Origin: Trichaptum fuscoviolaceum
Lineage: Eukaryota > Basidiomycota > Agaricomycetes > Hymenochaetales > Trichaptaceae
NCBI GenBank assembly: GCA_910574455.1
Contig: CAJSYZ010000005.1
Coordinates: forward strand, 6,262,001 to 6,326,000
DNA: 64,000 nt
Reading direction: 5' to 3'
Part shown: positions 1 to 14,080 of the stretch, one piece after another
Position numbering within the stretch: the stretch's first letter is position 1
How the letters are laid out: each line of letters begins with the position of its first letter
Notes under the pieces: generated by a model
Seen by the model: the letters and a program-made list of their open reading frames with translations, nothing else
Told to the model about the DNA's origin: nothing
Databases searched by the model: none
Position numbers and translations under genes: made by a program

Positions 1-9
1 CTGATCAAT

Positions 10-1487
10 CTACCAGTGAGCTTTATCATACTCAATATTCATATCATCCACTACGTACGTCACCAGCAAAGCGGACATGTATACTGTAATTGTTGTTATC
101 GTCGATTATCTCAAGTGAGAAGAGCAATGCTTACGAGGACTGTTACATATGAAAAATGCAAGATAAGTGGTTGTGTTGGGATACACAAGACTCTGAAAAG
201 TAATGGTTAGGTTTTCGAAGAAGCGAAGGGGCAAAGGCCTTACCAAAATCAGGGTCATGAGCGCACATAAGCTTGTCGCCAGACCAGTACTGATGGTAAG
301 AATGATAAGTCGTTTGATGAGATTGTCCGACCGATGAAAGCCCGTTCGAGACCGCCAAAGTAGGTATATGAGAACGAGAGCGATAGACAAATCACATGTC
401 GCTTCAACAATGTTTGTCGTGCGCGACAACCACTCGTATTTCGTTAAGTCGGGGAAGCGACTGAATGGAGTGCTGTGGCATTGTGGTAGAGCTTAGAAAG
501 GACGGTGCAACAATATAGATAGGTTACTTACGCAAGCGCAAAGTAAGCTAAGCGATATTCGCATTGAAAATGAATAAGTGCCAGTAATCGAGAGCAGAAA
601 GAGGATAGTGAACATTTACCTATGACTAATGAAATTTGTGTAACGACAAGGGTACCCAATCCGAATACGATGGGGATGTTTCCGTGGCTCACTATAAGAG
701 AAGTATATTCACTCGGACGAAACGCTTTATCTGGGGATATCTGACTTACATTTCCAAACCCGGTGCAACATGAAACATTGGACCAAGCAACAAACAATTC
801 CCTACAACAGGTGAAGGTAAAGATGAGTGGACCTTTGCGACTTTCCAGAAGGTGAACCTACACAGAGCAACATCGAGGCCTGCGTTCATGGTATATAATA
901 AGTAACCGTTACAGGTGTGAAACAGTCAAGAGTTAACGAACATTATGGCCTTTCACTATCGCGCTGAGGAACGCAGAGTTGCCGAACTTGGTGACAAGAT
1001 ACGTATAGCTTGTGTTCACGATCAATCCTTGATGGACAGTAACGAGGACCGCGACGATAGTGACCTGTGTCTAAAGTTATTGCCGTACCATGCGCGTGCT
1101 ACTAGTAGGAAAAGTCTTACCAAGTTCTTGACGGGCCACTCATCATTGTACCTCTGTTTCCACACGCTTAATCAGTATTCACTTTAGTAGATACAGTATA
1201 CTGAACACGCACGGTGAAATAGTGGTACAACTGAACACATCCAGCTCCCCATAATCTAGTAGATCCCTTAAAGATCTGCAGCGAGTAGAGTATGACATAG
1301 CGAATCTGAGAAACAAATTGCTGAGTGACAAGGAAGACAGTGAATCGACCAAGCATATCACTCACATCACTCCGAGATAGAACGCGCCAACCTGAAATCA
1401 AAAAGATAGTCAATAAGAGGATACGATTGAGAAATACAAAGCACAGACAGTCTTGCCCACGGGTGGGTTGCTATCGAGTAAGGCCAT
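10..1487 (-). CDS. DUF6534-family multi-helix membrane protein
   Basis: I do not know a biochemical role; the family (DUF6534) is a large group of predicted seven-helix plasma-membrane proteins expanded in mushroom-forming fungi. The gene is cut into many short exons. Reading them in order gives a start MALLDSNPPVGKT (ATG at 1487), then GAFYLGV, a first helix ending near LWGAGCVQLYHYFT, the loop RYNDEWPVKNL, a helix with TVHQGLIVNTSYTYLVTKFGN, the segment VQCFMLHRVWK, a helix GNIPIVFGLGTLVV, and the signature block before the last helices, DLSIALVLIYLLWRSRTGF followed by IKRLIILTISTGL. The C-terminus ends in a TAG at 10-12. Frame is kept across each proposed intron, so the gene looks intact. 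Individual splice sites, especially between 800 and 1300, are by eye. Confidence 0.75.
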
Positions 1488-2845
1488 CCTCGTGACACTT
1501 TTCAAGTGTGTCTTGATCTTAGAATCGGGTGAGAGTCACGAGGCCACAGAAGAAGATGAAGCCTGGCGGGTTTCTTAAGTAACAGAGAAGACTGCTATAA
1601 TGTGGCAAAAGGCATCCTATGTTAGACCGGAACATGCGTGCATATCTAGATTGATCGGGGTATACTGCATGGGTTAGAAGGCGGTAATCTTCGCATTAGT
1701 GGCATCATACCTCCTTACCCGATCAAACCTAAAGATGTGAAGTGAATTGACTGAAAACCCTAGACGCTGAGGTCCGGTTCCGAACATTGAAACATGCAGG
1801 TGACCCCCCACATCACCCATCGAAGGTTCAGCCAAACTTCCACAGCATCAGATGGGTGAGCAAAGGAAGAATGATGTCGATTGCGAAGCAGTGCGGCGAA
1901 GAAGTTGTAATACAAAAGCCTGGTAGTAGCATGCATGAGACAGGTGTTTGAAGATGGCAGAAGACAGTATCTCTACCGGTGATAGTATAGTCTTCTGCAC
2001 CACATTGCATAGTTTCTGCGCAGCTTGAAGGTAACACTCAAAGCTGAGGCTTTCTTCAGCTATATCTATTTTTGGAAAGGTGAATTAGTATACAGTAGTT
2101 ATCCAAAGATCTTTCACTGCCAGTGAGTGTTTAAGCACAGCCGATGTCGTTCTGAACACTGGCTAGCAGCTATTTTGTGATGTCTCGAGAGCGTTTGATG
2201 CATGTGTTTGATCTCGGCGGTAAGACGGAGTCCACTCAGTGTAACGTCACGGGTCAGCACGCTAGAAAACCGTCCGCTTCTACATAGTCTTCTCCTCTTC
2301 TTGATGGATACAGAGAGCTCAGGGCATCCATGGATAGAATGATTACGCACCGTTCGAGTCAGGCATATCTTGTATAGCACAAGTGCAACCAAAATCCCAG
2401 TCAACTAACGCTCAATACCACCACCAGAAGTAAGGCGCGACCATTTTCAAAGACAAAATTTCCAGAAGTGATTTGTGTGGGAGCTAAATACATGGACTTC
2501 TGGGAGTGAAATGTGAGATGACTGCAGTAAACAAACTGATGGTTGTAAATTATTCATGTTCAACTTGTTGCCGAAATGAAAGTTAAGGCGGAGTTCTAAC
2601 TTCTAACCGCCAAACCTTATTAACTTGTTCACCTGCTATTCAAAGCACCCCAAACCTCGAGCGATGATACTACTATTCGCCGAATTAGACACATTCAGAA
2701 GGTCGTTCACTTCGACGTGCGAAAGATAGGGAATACCCTCTTTAACAAACCTGGGCTCTTAAAGGCCGCACTAAACTTTAATTCGATTGATATTTAACCA
2801 TTGACTGGTATTATTGCCCTTTCTTCAAGCCTGAATCCTTCTTTC
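1488..2845. other. Intergenic, no gene recognised
   Basis: I see no family signature here. A 96-codon reading frame on the minus strand (2114-2404) starts with a hydrophobic stretch (GILVALVLYKI) and could be a decayed membrane-protein exon, but nothing around it extends the match. Confidence 0.4.
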
Positions 2846-4272
<1,427 letters not shown>

Positions 4273-5859
4273 GTTACTAGGTGAGACGATGAACTGAGTA
4301 GGGTAGTGTGGTCGATATCGGTGTAGTGGCAAATGTGCCTCCTTTTATACTGTTCAAGGCATGAATCAGAATGCCCATGAACATACCACCGATTACGCAT
4401 CACTGATACATTCGGAGATCCGCAAACTCTCCCATCCACATTGTTATCGGACCGCAGATTGTTTGTGAACGATGCATTTATGATAAGCGGCACAGCCGGT
4501 CATGTTGGAGCCTGGAGGAGACGTGCAGTGAGAGTTTGCTGCCAAAGCCTGAGCCTGAGGGCGACCGCCGACATTATTCTGCTTAGTCATATGATCGACA
4601 GTCCGAGGTTTTTCAACTGGAAGTTGGGATGATGGATGCACTACCACCAACACTGCACTCGTCTTCAAATTCAAGAAATGTCGACGGTGAAACTATCGTC
4701 AATTCGTATAGTCACATATCTGAGATACTTCATAATTGCCAAAGGATCTATTTTAAGCTGCTCCGATAAAGTTGCAAACACTAAGCAAGAGATGGTAGAC
4801 CACAAGAGGGGTGACGAATTGCATCGGCCGATTAGCAAACATAAGGTAGCTCTGCGAATGAAGTGCCTCACAGATCACCGTCATTGGAGAGAGTATCTGC
4901 CGGCCAGGATGCGTGGGCCGCGTCATCAAGTACGTTTGTAAGCTCAGCAGGCTTGGTAAAATAGAAGCATAAGAAGTGGTCGGAAAATCAGGACAATCTG
5001 CTTCAAGTTCATGTAAGAAGTCAATATAGGGTTTGGTGGGGATACAGGGGAGAAGTCGGTCCAACCGGCGTTCGTGTATGTGGATGCAAACAAGTCCATC
5101 TAACAACACGTTTCGCAGGTTTGCAATACACACCTTTTGGAGACACCGACAGTAATTCGGTGATACTTTGTTATGTATATCCGATCACCTACTCTCTCGC
5201 AGGCGAATGCAATGGAGTTTAAATGGAGTCCAATGTCGCAAAGCTCACTTACCATTCAGTCTCTTGGTGATCATTTTTGGGGCAAGCTTGAGAAATTGAG
5301 CAATTGGTAGTTAGAATGGCTCTATAGCTTCGTGATGTGTTTGTTCTTCGATAGGTGATAGCCGCGTATTGGTGCTGAGTGGCCTTCTCGAGATATCGGC
5401 GGGTAAGTGGGAGTTATAGAGTTTCCCCTCCACCACTTCCATCCTCATGCCTCCCAGAACATCCGCTAACTTTGAGTTGTCCCCTCCTTCAAGCATCGCG
5501 GGATTACTACTGCTTGCGTGTACCCTATTTGCACTGCAAGCAAGATGAGTCAGATTAAAATCATATATCACGAGTAGCTATCCTACGTATGTTTCATGTC
5601 CTATCGTAGAGGTGTTGCCGAGACCGGGTAGATTTGGCTTGGTCAAAGGCAACGCGCGGTGCTACTCCATCTGAAAGAAGCCGAAGACTTTGAACCCGGA
5701 TGCTTTCGCGAAGGATGTACACCCATTTTGTGTGATGTTCTCACTGAGACCGATGTTCCCAGAGATGTGTTCTCCGCGTCGACCCCGAGAGACGTTGTAT
5801 CAGATGACAAGTGTAATTGAGTTTAACCCCTGCTCAGAAAACCAATTCAGTGCCCATCG
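4273..5859. other. Unassigned stretch with a few long frames
   Basis: Two minus-strand frames are open for some length: 4753-5133 (126 codons, containing FLHELEADCPDFP) and 5311-5571 (86 codons, containing AMLEGGDNSKLADVLGG). I recognise no family in either, could not join them by convincing splice signals, and do not call them genes. Confidence 0.3.
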
Positions 5860-6400
5860 AATGGAAATCCCGTACCTTTATCTGCCTGGAGTCCAGTCGG
5901 ACCACTGAGGGACATAATCGATGTCTTTGCGGGTACGAAGCCAGACCAGTAAAGAAGATGCTAACATCCAAAATGACATTATAGCCTAAGCCAAATTCCT
6001 CCTGGAGAGCAAGTTTTATGAGCATCAGCAGATTCAAGATTTTGTGGAAAGGGTGGCTGCCACAACACTATCGTTATAGTTTCGCATACGTTTATACCTT
6101 GGATTACAGTTCAGCCTGTTCGAGTTTCAAAGCATGTTCATACAGCTTCTCCATTTCCTCTGCCGTCGAACTTAGAGTCCTCGAGCGTGAGCCAAGTGTC
6201 ATGTTTTCCTGCCATATCGCGCGAGATATCTTCAAATATCGCATAGTGCTTATGAGCTAAAAAGGTTTCGGTGAGTTTTAGTACTACGATGGTGTAGAGT
6301 TGGAAATTCTCACCATCTTCTGACGCGATGCTTAAGGAAACGAGATCGAAAGCAGAATATCAGGAACTCCGCTGACCCACGTTTCGCTTATACTTTGGTT
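5860..6400 (-). pseudogene. Decayed partial duplicate of the PIG-A 3' half
   Basis: The stretch runs parallel to the intact PIG-A gene next door. Around 5930-5990 the bases match those at about 6785-6870 (shared blocks such as CAAAGACATCGATTATGT versus CCAAGACATCGATTATGT, and the GACTGGAC context). Around 6110-6260 it matches 7005-7150, and around 6310-6385 it matches 7200-7290. The copy has frame breaks and stops: in the frame of the functional gene the FDWTQDRYEE segment is replaced by shifted codons. It covers only the C-terminal glycosyltransferase part, in the same orientation and order, so it looks like a local tandem partial duplication that has decayed. No expression signal is visible. 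Confidence 0.7.
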
Positions 6401-6653
6401 GTCATCACTGGATGTTCAGTACGATCATGCACTACGCCATGCCTGGTGAAGCAAAGAAGTAACCGGAGAATTCATCGGAACAACGCCTTCACTGGTCTTA
6501 TAAAGGACTTCGCTCTACAGTAACCTCGCCCCAGTCCGTTCAACCCTATTAACAGAGGAAGAGATGTACGATATACGAAACCTATGAAGGCGAGTTTCTG
6601 CGACCCAAGGTAGAACAAGCCCCACCAACGGAGCCAATCCTAGATTGCATAAA

Positions 6654-8436
6654 TCAGGATTTTCGATCCTCTCGAAGCTTGTCTACGAACTGCACCAAGT
6701 AGTCGAGATTAGACCGTACTGTTATAGTTCTTGGTACGTTATATCGATTGCTTACCTCCTCATATCTGTCTTGCGTCCAGTCGAATAGCTGAGGAACATA
6801 ATCGATGTCTTGGCGGGGAATAAGCCACTCAAGAACAGCGAAGAAGAAGATGTCGACGACCAAAATAACAACATAGATCGGCCCAGCGAACGTTCCCAGA
6901 GCGTTAGTTCTACGTAAGCAAGAAAAGTATTAGGAAGTTCTTGCAAACTCGCCATCGGTTAAGGTCTGCCTACTTTTTAATTCTGACCCATAAGTCAGGC
7001 TGTTCAGTCTTCATAGCATATTCGTAAGCCTTCTCTGTCCGCTCTGCAACCTGTTGCCAGTTATAGAATTCTCGGACACGGTTATGTGCATGCCACGGAT
7101 CATGCTTCCCTGCGCTAACGCGCGAGATGGCTTCAGACATTGCACGGACTATGTCTGAAAGTGCCTCAGTATACTGGGTGCGGCGACGAAATATAATCCG
7201 GCAAATCTTACCATCTTCCTCTGGAAGGGCAAAGGAAATCATATCGGGCGGTAGAATCTCTGACACACCGCCCACGCGAGTCGCGACCACATACAATCCA
7301 GCACATGCAGCTTCAAGTATTGCGATTCCAAATGACTCAGTCAGGGATGTATTCAAGAATATTGTCCCTTTCGCCAAAACCTATAAATGGTTTAAGAACT
7401 CATGTCATGTACAAAAATTCAAGTTGAATACCTTTGGAACGTCACTGTGTTTCACAGGGCCAAGAAGTTCTATTCGGTTCTGCAGGATGTTTTTCTCTCG
7501 CATTTGAAGAATATCTATCAGCTTTGGGCCATCTCCTCCTATAATATCAATAAGATGAATACCGACATCCATTTGCTACGACGTTGCTACTCACCGACGA
7601 GGAATCGCACATTAGGAAAAAGGCGACAGATTCTAGGAGCTGTTGCCACAAAAAGGTCTATACCTTTACGGTAAGCTAGCCGCGAGATGACCACTATCGT
7701 TACTGGACAACTAACTCGTTAGCAATGTGAAATCTCGACGGAATAGAAGTTTACTTGTATCTCCTGTTTCCTGCCGCGGCGCAGGTACAAATTGGTCTGC
7801 GATCAAAGCATTCGGAATGACATGCACGATTTTCGGATGGATGCGCGCTCGTAAAACGGTATTCTCGCGTCTTTGTTGTGACTTTAGAACTTGAGATATA
7901 TAAATGCTAAACGGTATTTTGCCTCACCCAGTATGGGATACACATATCGCAGCATCCACATGCGCCAGTGTCGCAACAAGCAGCTTATTCGTCAGGATGC
8001 TTGCAGCGTCTTCGAACCCGAACAGGGAGTGGTCTGTGAATATGGTATGGATACCGAGAAGATGGGCATGTAGAATTGCTTCATGTCCGAGCGAGGATAA
8101 CGAAGCATGTGCGTGGATAAGATTGATTCTTTCACGAATCATGATGGTCCTATAGTATGGTAGGAAGGTAAAGAAGTTGGGCAGTGTTGCGGACGAGGCG
8201 ATGGCAATGAAGGGGATATAGTATACTTTCAATCCAGGAAGGAGCCATCGAACTCCAACGCGATCAGGAGGGTGATAATGGGTGATCACAATGACCTTCA
8301 TCATAGTCAGCTGAGCACAGATACACAGGATTGTACAGCGATATACTTTATGTCCTCTGCGCAAAAGCTCACAACTAAGCATGTAGATGTGATTTTCGAC
8401 TCCCCCCACGTTAGGGTGGAAGAAGTCGGAAATCAT
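6654..8436 (-). CDS. PIG-A/Gpi3, catalytic subunit of GPI-GlcNAc transferase
   Basis: Catalytic subunit of the ER complex that transfers GlcNAc from UDP-GlcNAc to phosphatidylinositol, the first step of GPI-anchor synthesis. Exons encode the family's N-terminal signature ISDFFHPNVGGVENHIYML, then VIVITHYHPPDRVGVRWL, GLKVYYIPF, INLIHAHASLSSLGHEAILH, TIFTDHSLFGFEDAASILTN, VDAAICVSHTG, the GT4 region VISRLAYRKGID, the segment ILQNRIELLGPVKHSDVP, and the nucleotide-sugar site ESFGIAILEAACAGLYVVAT followed by GGVSEILPP. The C-terminal part (LEWLIPRQDIDYVPQLFDW) holds the family's membrane-anchoring end, terminating LREDRKS. Many introns; no disabling change seen. The start is uncertain: an in-frame upstream ATG at 8529 would add a 31-residue leader; I chose the ATG just before ISDFF. 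Confidence 0.9.
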
Positions 8437-8757
8437 GCTGTGGTGAAACTTGTGAGATTCATTATAGCACAAGAAACGGCGAAATCTCACGCTATTGAAA
8501 GACGCCCCATGCTTTCCATCCCATATCATCCCTTCAAATGACTTTCATTCATAATGTTATGTTTGAAGCCTGAACGTTGAAGGCAAGTGCAACAAATGTG
8601 ACCTCGTCACGGTGGGATGGAGGAAGACGTGTCGCTTAGTCATTCAGTTGAAGACCCTGAACTTGACTTGAAGTGACGCGTCCTGTACTGGCGTGCTGCA
8701 ATACATAGTTCGCGACGGGCATCGTCTTCACTCACCTTTACACCTTCACCCTCAACC

Positions 8758-10315
8758 ATGCCCGCCATCATCAAAGCACCGACACCTCCAGGGGGCATCA
8801 AGTCTTACTATCAGGCAAAGATTGAAGCTGCCGAGCTAACAATCAACCGAAAGACCCAGAACTTGCGCCGTCTGGAGGCACAGCGTAATGCCCTGAACGC
8901 ACGGGGTGAGTAGCCCTCAAAGACGAATAGAAGGAGTGGCTTATCATACCATACTTTAGTTCGACTTCTAAGAGAAGAGCTGAATCTACTCCATGAACCA
9001 GGAAGCTATGTTGGAGAGGTGGTAAAGGTGATGGGAAAGAACAAGGTCTTAGTAAAGGTGCAGCCGGAGGGAAAATACAGTGCGTAACGTCAACTCGTTT
9101 GCTCATTTGAATTCCCCTAATAATGCGTTCGAAGTTGTCGACTGCGATGCAAGTATAGACATAAAGACCTTAAAACCTGCTTTACGCGTCGCACTCCGCT
9201 CCGACTCGTACTCAATCCACAAGATTTTGCCGAACAAGGTTGACCCGCTCGTGTCGTTGATGATGGTCGAGAAGGTGCCCGATAGCACATATGAGATGGT
9301 TGGAGGTCTGGACAAGCAAATAAAGGAGATCAAGGAGGTCATTGAGCTGCCCGTCAAGCATCCAGAGCTCTTCGATGCTTTAGGTATTGCCCAACCTAAG
9401 GGTGTTCTGCTGTACGGCCCGCCTGGTACAGGGAAAACGCTCCTCGCGCGTGCAGTCGCCCACCACACCGACTGTCGCTTCATCCGTGTCTCAGGTTCTG
9501 AGCTTGTCCAGAAGTACATCGGGGAGGGCTCGCGGATGGTGCGCGAACTCTTCGTCATGGCCCGTGAGCACGCGCCAAGTATCATCTTCATGGACGAAAT
9601 CGACTCGATTGGTAGCTCGAGAGGGGATAGTGGAAGTGGCGGTGGAGACTCGGAGGTGCAGCGGACGATGTTAGAGCTGTTGAATCAACTTGACGGTTTC
9701 GAGCCCACAAAAAACATCAAAGTTATCATGGCGACTAACCGAATTGGTGAGCTCATTTATCTCTCGTTCTCATAAATTTGCTCAAATGCTCTTCAGACAT
9801 CCTTGATCCCGCCTTACTCCGTCCCGGTCGTATTGACCGTAAGATTGAGTTCCCTCCCCCGGGTCCTGAGGCACGCATCAGTATTCTCCGGATTCACTCG
9901 AGAAAGGTTAGTCTGATTTCTGAAAGAGGTTTATTCAGTGTCCTGATCTTCTCCCCCACAGATGTCATTACAGAGAGGAATCAATCTCCGGGCACTGGCA
10001 GAGAAGATGGGTCAATGCTCCGGTGCAGAAGTTCGCGGTATTTGTACAGAAGCTGGTGCGTTTCCTATCGGTCTTTTTAGCCGTATCTGGACACCAATAC
10101 GATTCTTCTTTTCTTCTTTTCTTTTACAGGTATGTACGCCCTTCGTGAGAGACGACAACACGTTACTCAAGAGGACTTTGAGTTCGCCATCGCCAAGGCA
10201 AGTATCCGCTCCGCACATTGACTTATTAGAAATTACTTACTTTGTTACTTTGTACCAATAGGTTCTCAAGAAGAACCAAGAAGGCAACACATCGGTCAAC
10301 AAGCTTTTCTCATAA
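8758..10315 (+). CDS. RPT6: 26S proteasome regulatory ATPase Rpt6 (SUG1)
   Basis: AAA+ ATPase subunit of the 19S base ring, which unfolds ubiquitinated substrates and feeds them to the 20S core in nucleus and cytoplasm. Seven exons read through cleanly: [20 protein letters not shown] with the N-terminal coiled-coil segment, [20 protein letters not shown] (OB domain start), then the long exon carrying [30 protein letters not shown], Walker A GPPGTGKT, pore loop around [14 protein letters not shown], Walker [12 protein letters not shown] and the MATNR motif. Further exons give [16 protein letters not shown] (arginine fingers), [10 protein letters not shown]...[12 protein letters not shown] (sensor 2), [20 protein letters not shown] and the C-terminus [14 protein letters not shown]. 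The length fits the roughly 400-residue family norm. A strongly conserved single-copy gene, useful for placing the organism. Confidence 0.96.
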
Positions 10316-10502
10316 TTTCTTCTCGATTTTCCTCATTTCATGCATCATTATCCTCCTGTAACTTTGCAACATATCGTATAATTTTCTTCAATTACAGTTA
10401 CCAGGCTACAGTCAAAAAAAGAATTTTACTAGCTACACGCATTCAAATAGTAGAGATTGTTGGAGATTTGCAGAATTTAAGGTCAGTGGTGTGCTTCCTG
10501 CT

Positions 10503-12134
10503 TTAGTTTCTTGTAAGAACGAACTTCTGAAGATAGATAATATGCGTTCCTGTTGATAAGCCAATAAACTGTGGGAGATATAAAAGAATAGACAGACCTT
10601 CGCGTCTGTTATTGTCTACAGGATCGTCTGCATTTCTTTTCGCTCTTAGGCCTGCAACAGCGACGTTGTTTCTGTCGTTTCTCGGCTCTGGCTTAACGAG
10701 AACAGTCGGCTTCGGTGCCTGCGGCTTTGGAGGAAGGAAGCCGGCAAGTGCGTCGAGCAGTTCTTTGGGAGGAGGCTTTTGATCTATTATACGCACATAC
10801 GTACTGTCAGACAAAGCCGGCAGCCAGACGATCGGGCGGGGCAATCTTGTCAAAAATAACGTACCCTCCTCCTGTTTGGTAATTGACTCTGATCGGGACG
10901 CAACCGTTGAACCCGCTCGTCCTGCCCGCGGTTTGGCCTTCTGCAGGAGGTTCAGCGCTTCAATGAGCGCAGGCGGTGCTGACGCGAATCGGTGGATAAT
11001 TGAGTACACTTCGGAATGAGATACCTAATGAATGCACTCACGTTCTTCGACCTTCGGCTTGCTTTCTTCGCCTTCGTTCCTGGCAAGCGGACGGGATAGG
11101 ACAGACCGCGCTAAGTCATCTGAGTCGTTATGGGTTTAGCGATCCTCATAAGCATTAGGGCCAAGGGATGAGCTTCTCTAAATACGCACCGGCTTCAAAA
11201 GGGTCCTCCTTCTCTCCCTTGCTAAATAATCGTTAACCTAACCACTTTGTTTTGCTCAGACCGGCTTTACCCACATGATCGGCTTTCGGTCCTCGATACT
11301 GGCATTTGCTTCAGTTGGCTGTACCGGGACTGTAGAGTTTGCCATCTCCGTTGCGTCCTTGTTCAAGGGCTCGGGAATAGGAAGCACTATGGCGAAGAGG
11401 CGCGGGTCGTCCCTGGGTACGCCGATCCAAGTCGGCGCGGGATAGTTCTCTTTCACAATGGGGAATTCGGGGGGCGGGGTGTCGCCATGCACTATCCACT
11501 CTCTCCGTGGACCTGTCATTGTACACAGGATTTGTTTAGAACTCGATTCATGTAGTTTATTTGCATCAGAAGCTGCAGATCAGTGTACGGGACTCACACA
11601 ACGCGTCGTACGTTCCCGGGTCTCCATTGTACTTGAAGTTGTATTCATAGATGTCTGATGAAAAGTTCGCTAGCGGGACTGGAAGTACCGGTTCATTAAG
11701 ATGTTGGAACGATATCTGCAATTTGATCTCACTGCGATGTTTGGTTATCACCTCCTGCACTTTATGGGGGTACATGATGTCTATCCATCTATGCCGTCCC
11801 AGTATCTTCGACAAGTCTTCCTCAGCAGCGATCTTCACGATAATTTCGTCTCTCTAATCTCATATTCATATCATAAGATCCCAAGGATACATCTCGCTTT
11901 GCCGACCGAATCTCTTACCGTACCCACTGTGTATATCGCACGGATGTTCCTTATCGTCGAGCCTAACGCGCGGCGAAGCCATTCCGAGACAGTGCGTGTA
12001 TCCACCTCCGCCCAAGGCCCTACTTGCCCTTGCCTGAAAGGTGTGCAGACGACGACGAATTGCTCCGAGTCGTCCGGGTCTCTCTCGAACACTTTGCGCT
12101 TGATGGGCTTGGGCTTCTTCAGTGCGCGTGCCAT
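10503..12134 (-). CDS. Conserved-looking multi-exon protein of unknown function
   Basis: I do not recognise a domain. Open frame passes through several introns with good splice signals: a basic start MARALKKPKPIKRKVFERDP, EVDTRTVSEWLRRALGSTIR, then DLSKILGRHRWIDIMYPHKV, ISFQHLNEPVLPVPLANFSS, REWIVHGDTPPPEFPIVKEN, then short exons KGEKEDPFEA and DDLARSVLSRPLARNEGEES, and a last part with FASAPPALIEALNLLQKAKP, RAGRAG and KELLDALAGFLPPKPQAPKP. The C-terminal third is rich in Pro, Lys and Arg and looks disordered, so a nuclear or regulatory role is possible but is only inference. The stop at 10503 assumes the last exon reads on to the first in-frame stop; a further small intron is possible. Confidence 0.6.
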
Positions 12135-12857
12135 TGGCTATACTTCAAGCTTTGTGGATATTGATAGAAGAGGCCACAACCTGCATTGAGGTAGAGCTAA
12201 AGTTACAATTGAGGGAGGTAGACGTCGTTAGACTCGCAAGCCAGTCGTTAATGTTGGTGTAACGACTGAAAAAGATAAATTGCGACTGGCTACGAGTCTA
12301 CGACTGAAACGACTCAGAACTGAGAGTCATCCCCATATTTCCTTATTAGTATTCACCATCATGATTTGAGGATGGACCATTTACTACTTACTTGAAGACA
12401 AATTGGGAATAAACATCCCACGTAATTTACGCCGGTCAACTTGAAGGATCGACGCGCGCGTCTAAGCTCGTCTTTTCCTTCCACAAGATGACCGAGTCGT
12501 ATTTATGTACTAGTAGTTAAAGATATTATGCAGCATCCTACATCGTTGAAGCGCCCATTAGGGGAGCGTAATCGAAAATCATCATTCTCGTCTTACGCAT
12601 CAGGAGAAATACTGACATAAAGAAAAAAGCAAACAGCCGAGAGCACGGTAGCTGCGACTCCGGAAGCCAACATCTAACATAATTTATGAAGAACTTTACT
12701 TATTGTTATATATCTACATCGAACTTCATACAAGAATACGCCTTTATTAAGGGACAGAATATATTGATGGCCCAAATTGAAGTTAAGAACAATATTTGAG
12801 TCCGGACTTATGTACCAAAGTTGCCGCTATGTATGCGTGACCTTGCTTCCTCCCCTT
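12135..12857. other. Intergenic, no gene recognised
   Basis: AT-rich spacer between the unknown gene and the helicase-like relic. I see no coding signature and no clear repeat. Confidence 0.4.
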
Positions 12858-13846
12858 TCACTTTCCTCCCCCTTCACTCGCACCCCCAACTGCTTCATCC
12901 TTGTCCTCTTCTAACTGATCTTCAGTGTCTTCATGGGATGAATGAGCTTCATCGTATCTCTTGTAGATATCCTGGAGCTTACTGAAGAGCTCACAACAGC
13001 GCTCGTTTGGAACTGGCACAGGGTCTTGGAGAGACACCATGCCATTGCCCCAACGGACCCGGGATAACAGGTCAATCTCCGATGAGAATCGCTTGCCTTG
13101 AGAGACGAGTTTATCGATGATATCATCATGTAGGAGGGACCCGGCAGTGATGCTGAGGATGCCTGGATACTCTCGTTCAACCAAGTCATCTCGCCATGCA
13201 TCCAGACGCTCTCTCGCATATGTGCGAAACTCCTCGGTCACAGTCGTGCGCCGGCCCCGTTCCAATTCAGGTATTTTTTTGGGCTCAATATTTTCCATAG
13301 GAAAGTCTTCGGGGGTTGCAATTGGAACAGCCACGAGCCTGAGGGTTGTCTTTATATAGGGTGTTTATTTTATAGACGGGTCGGACTAAGGAGAGCAATC
13401 ATGGTGAGCTATATATTGTACGATGAACATGCCAGTCACTCACCTTTTTGTTGTTGTTGAAACACTTATCCGAGACTTTGCGCAAGCAAGCCGGAGTGTT
13501 TGCATATAACGTGAGGTACGCCTCCTCAAGTCGCCCCTTTCTCGTCTTGGCCCTTTTCACATCCATCGATTCGGGTCGACTGATATCGATCCTTGCACAC
13601 AGCTATCGTCGAAATCAATGCATTTTCCATTTGCTCGACCATGAGGCTTGATAATGGAAGAATAGGACTGGAAATAGGCTTTTTATCCATTGACAAAGCT
13701 AAGGTAAACGCGACAGTCTCTCCGCTGCCCGTGCCTACGTTGAGCACGACATCCCGACCCTTCAAAATAGCTTCCGACTCGGAGTCGGCTGTGTCTATTT
13801 GCCAGTCGAAAGGCCTGATTCCTAAAGTCTGCCGGCCAAGCAACAC
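12858..13846 (-). pseudogene. Relic of a RecQ-like helicase-associated gene
   Basis: The upstream part (13526-13846) reads LGIRPFDWQIDTA...AILKGRDVVLNVGTGSGETVAF followed by LPLSSLMVEQMENA. This is the Q-motif/Walker A region of the expanded RecQ-like helicases of mushroom genomes, but the Walker A Lys-Thr is changed (GTGSGET instead of GTGSGKT) and almost the whole helicase core is missing. About 200 bp further on comes a C-terminal piece with YANTPACLRKVSDKCFNNNKK-like codons (about 13440-13520) and then 12858-13334, an acidic tail (VSQGKRFSSEIDLLSRVRWG, EDTEDQLEEDKDEAVGG) without a break. I infer an internally deleted copy. The family assignment of the tail rests on memory of its position after such helicases. 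Confidence 0.45.
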
Positions 13847-14072
13847 GTATCTCTATTGATAGCTACGTGCTTGTAGGTTCTCATAGCATTTAGGTAGTAA
13901 AGATATACCATAAGAATCTGTATGTATTCGCTATCTGATGAAGAACAAAAAAGGAGAGTGAGGCTGCCACTGGCAGTGAGCCGCCGGGAAGATACCGGCG
14001 GCAACTTCAAGGCTTGAAGTTGAGAACCGTGAGAACATTTGCCACCACTCAGCTGCCAGTGAATATCAATCA

Positions 14073-14080
14073 GCCTTGGA
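14073..14080. repeat. Left 8-bp target-site duplication (GCCTTGGA)
   Basis: GCCTTGGA directly precedes the left TIR and is repeated exactly at 16947-16954 after the right TIR. Confidence 0.9.

Noticed and set aside
4753..5133. 126-codon minus-strand frame
   Set aside because: Some protein-like stretches but no recognised family and no joinable exons; left unassigned.
9103..9591. 162-codon antisense frame under RPT6
   Set aside because: Shadow of a strongly conserved coding exon.
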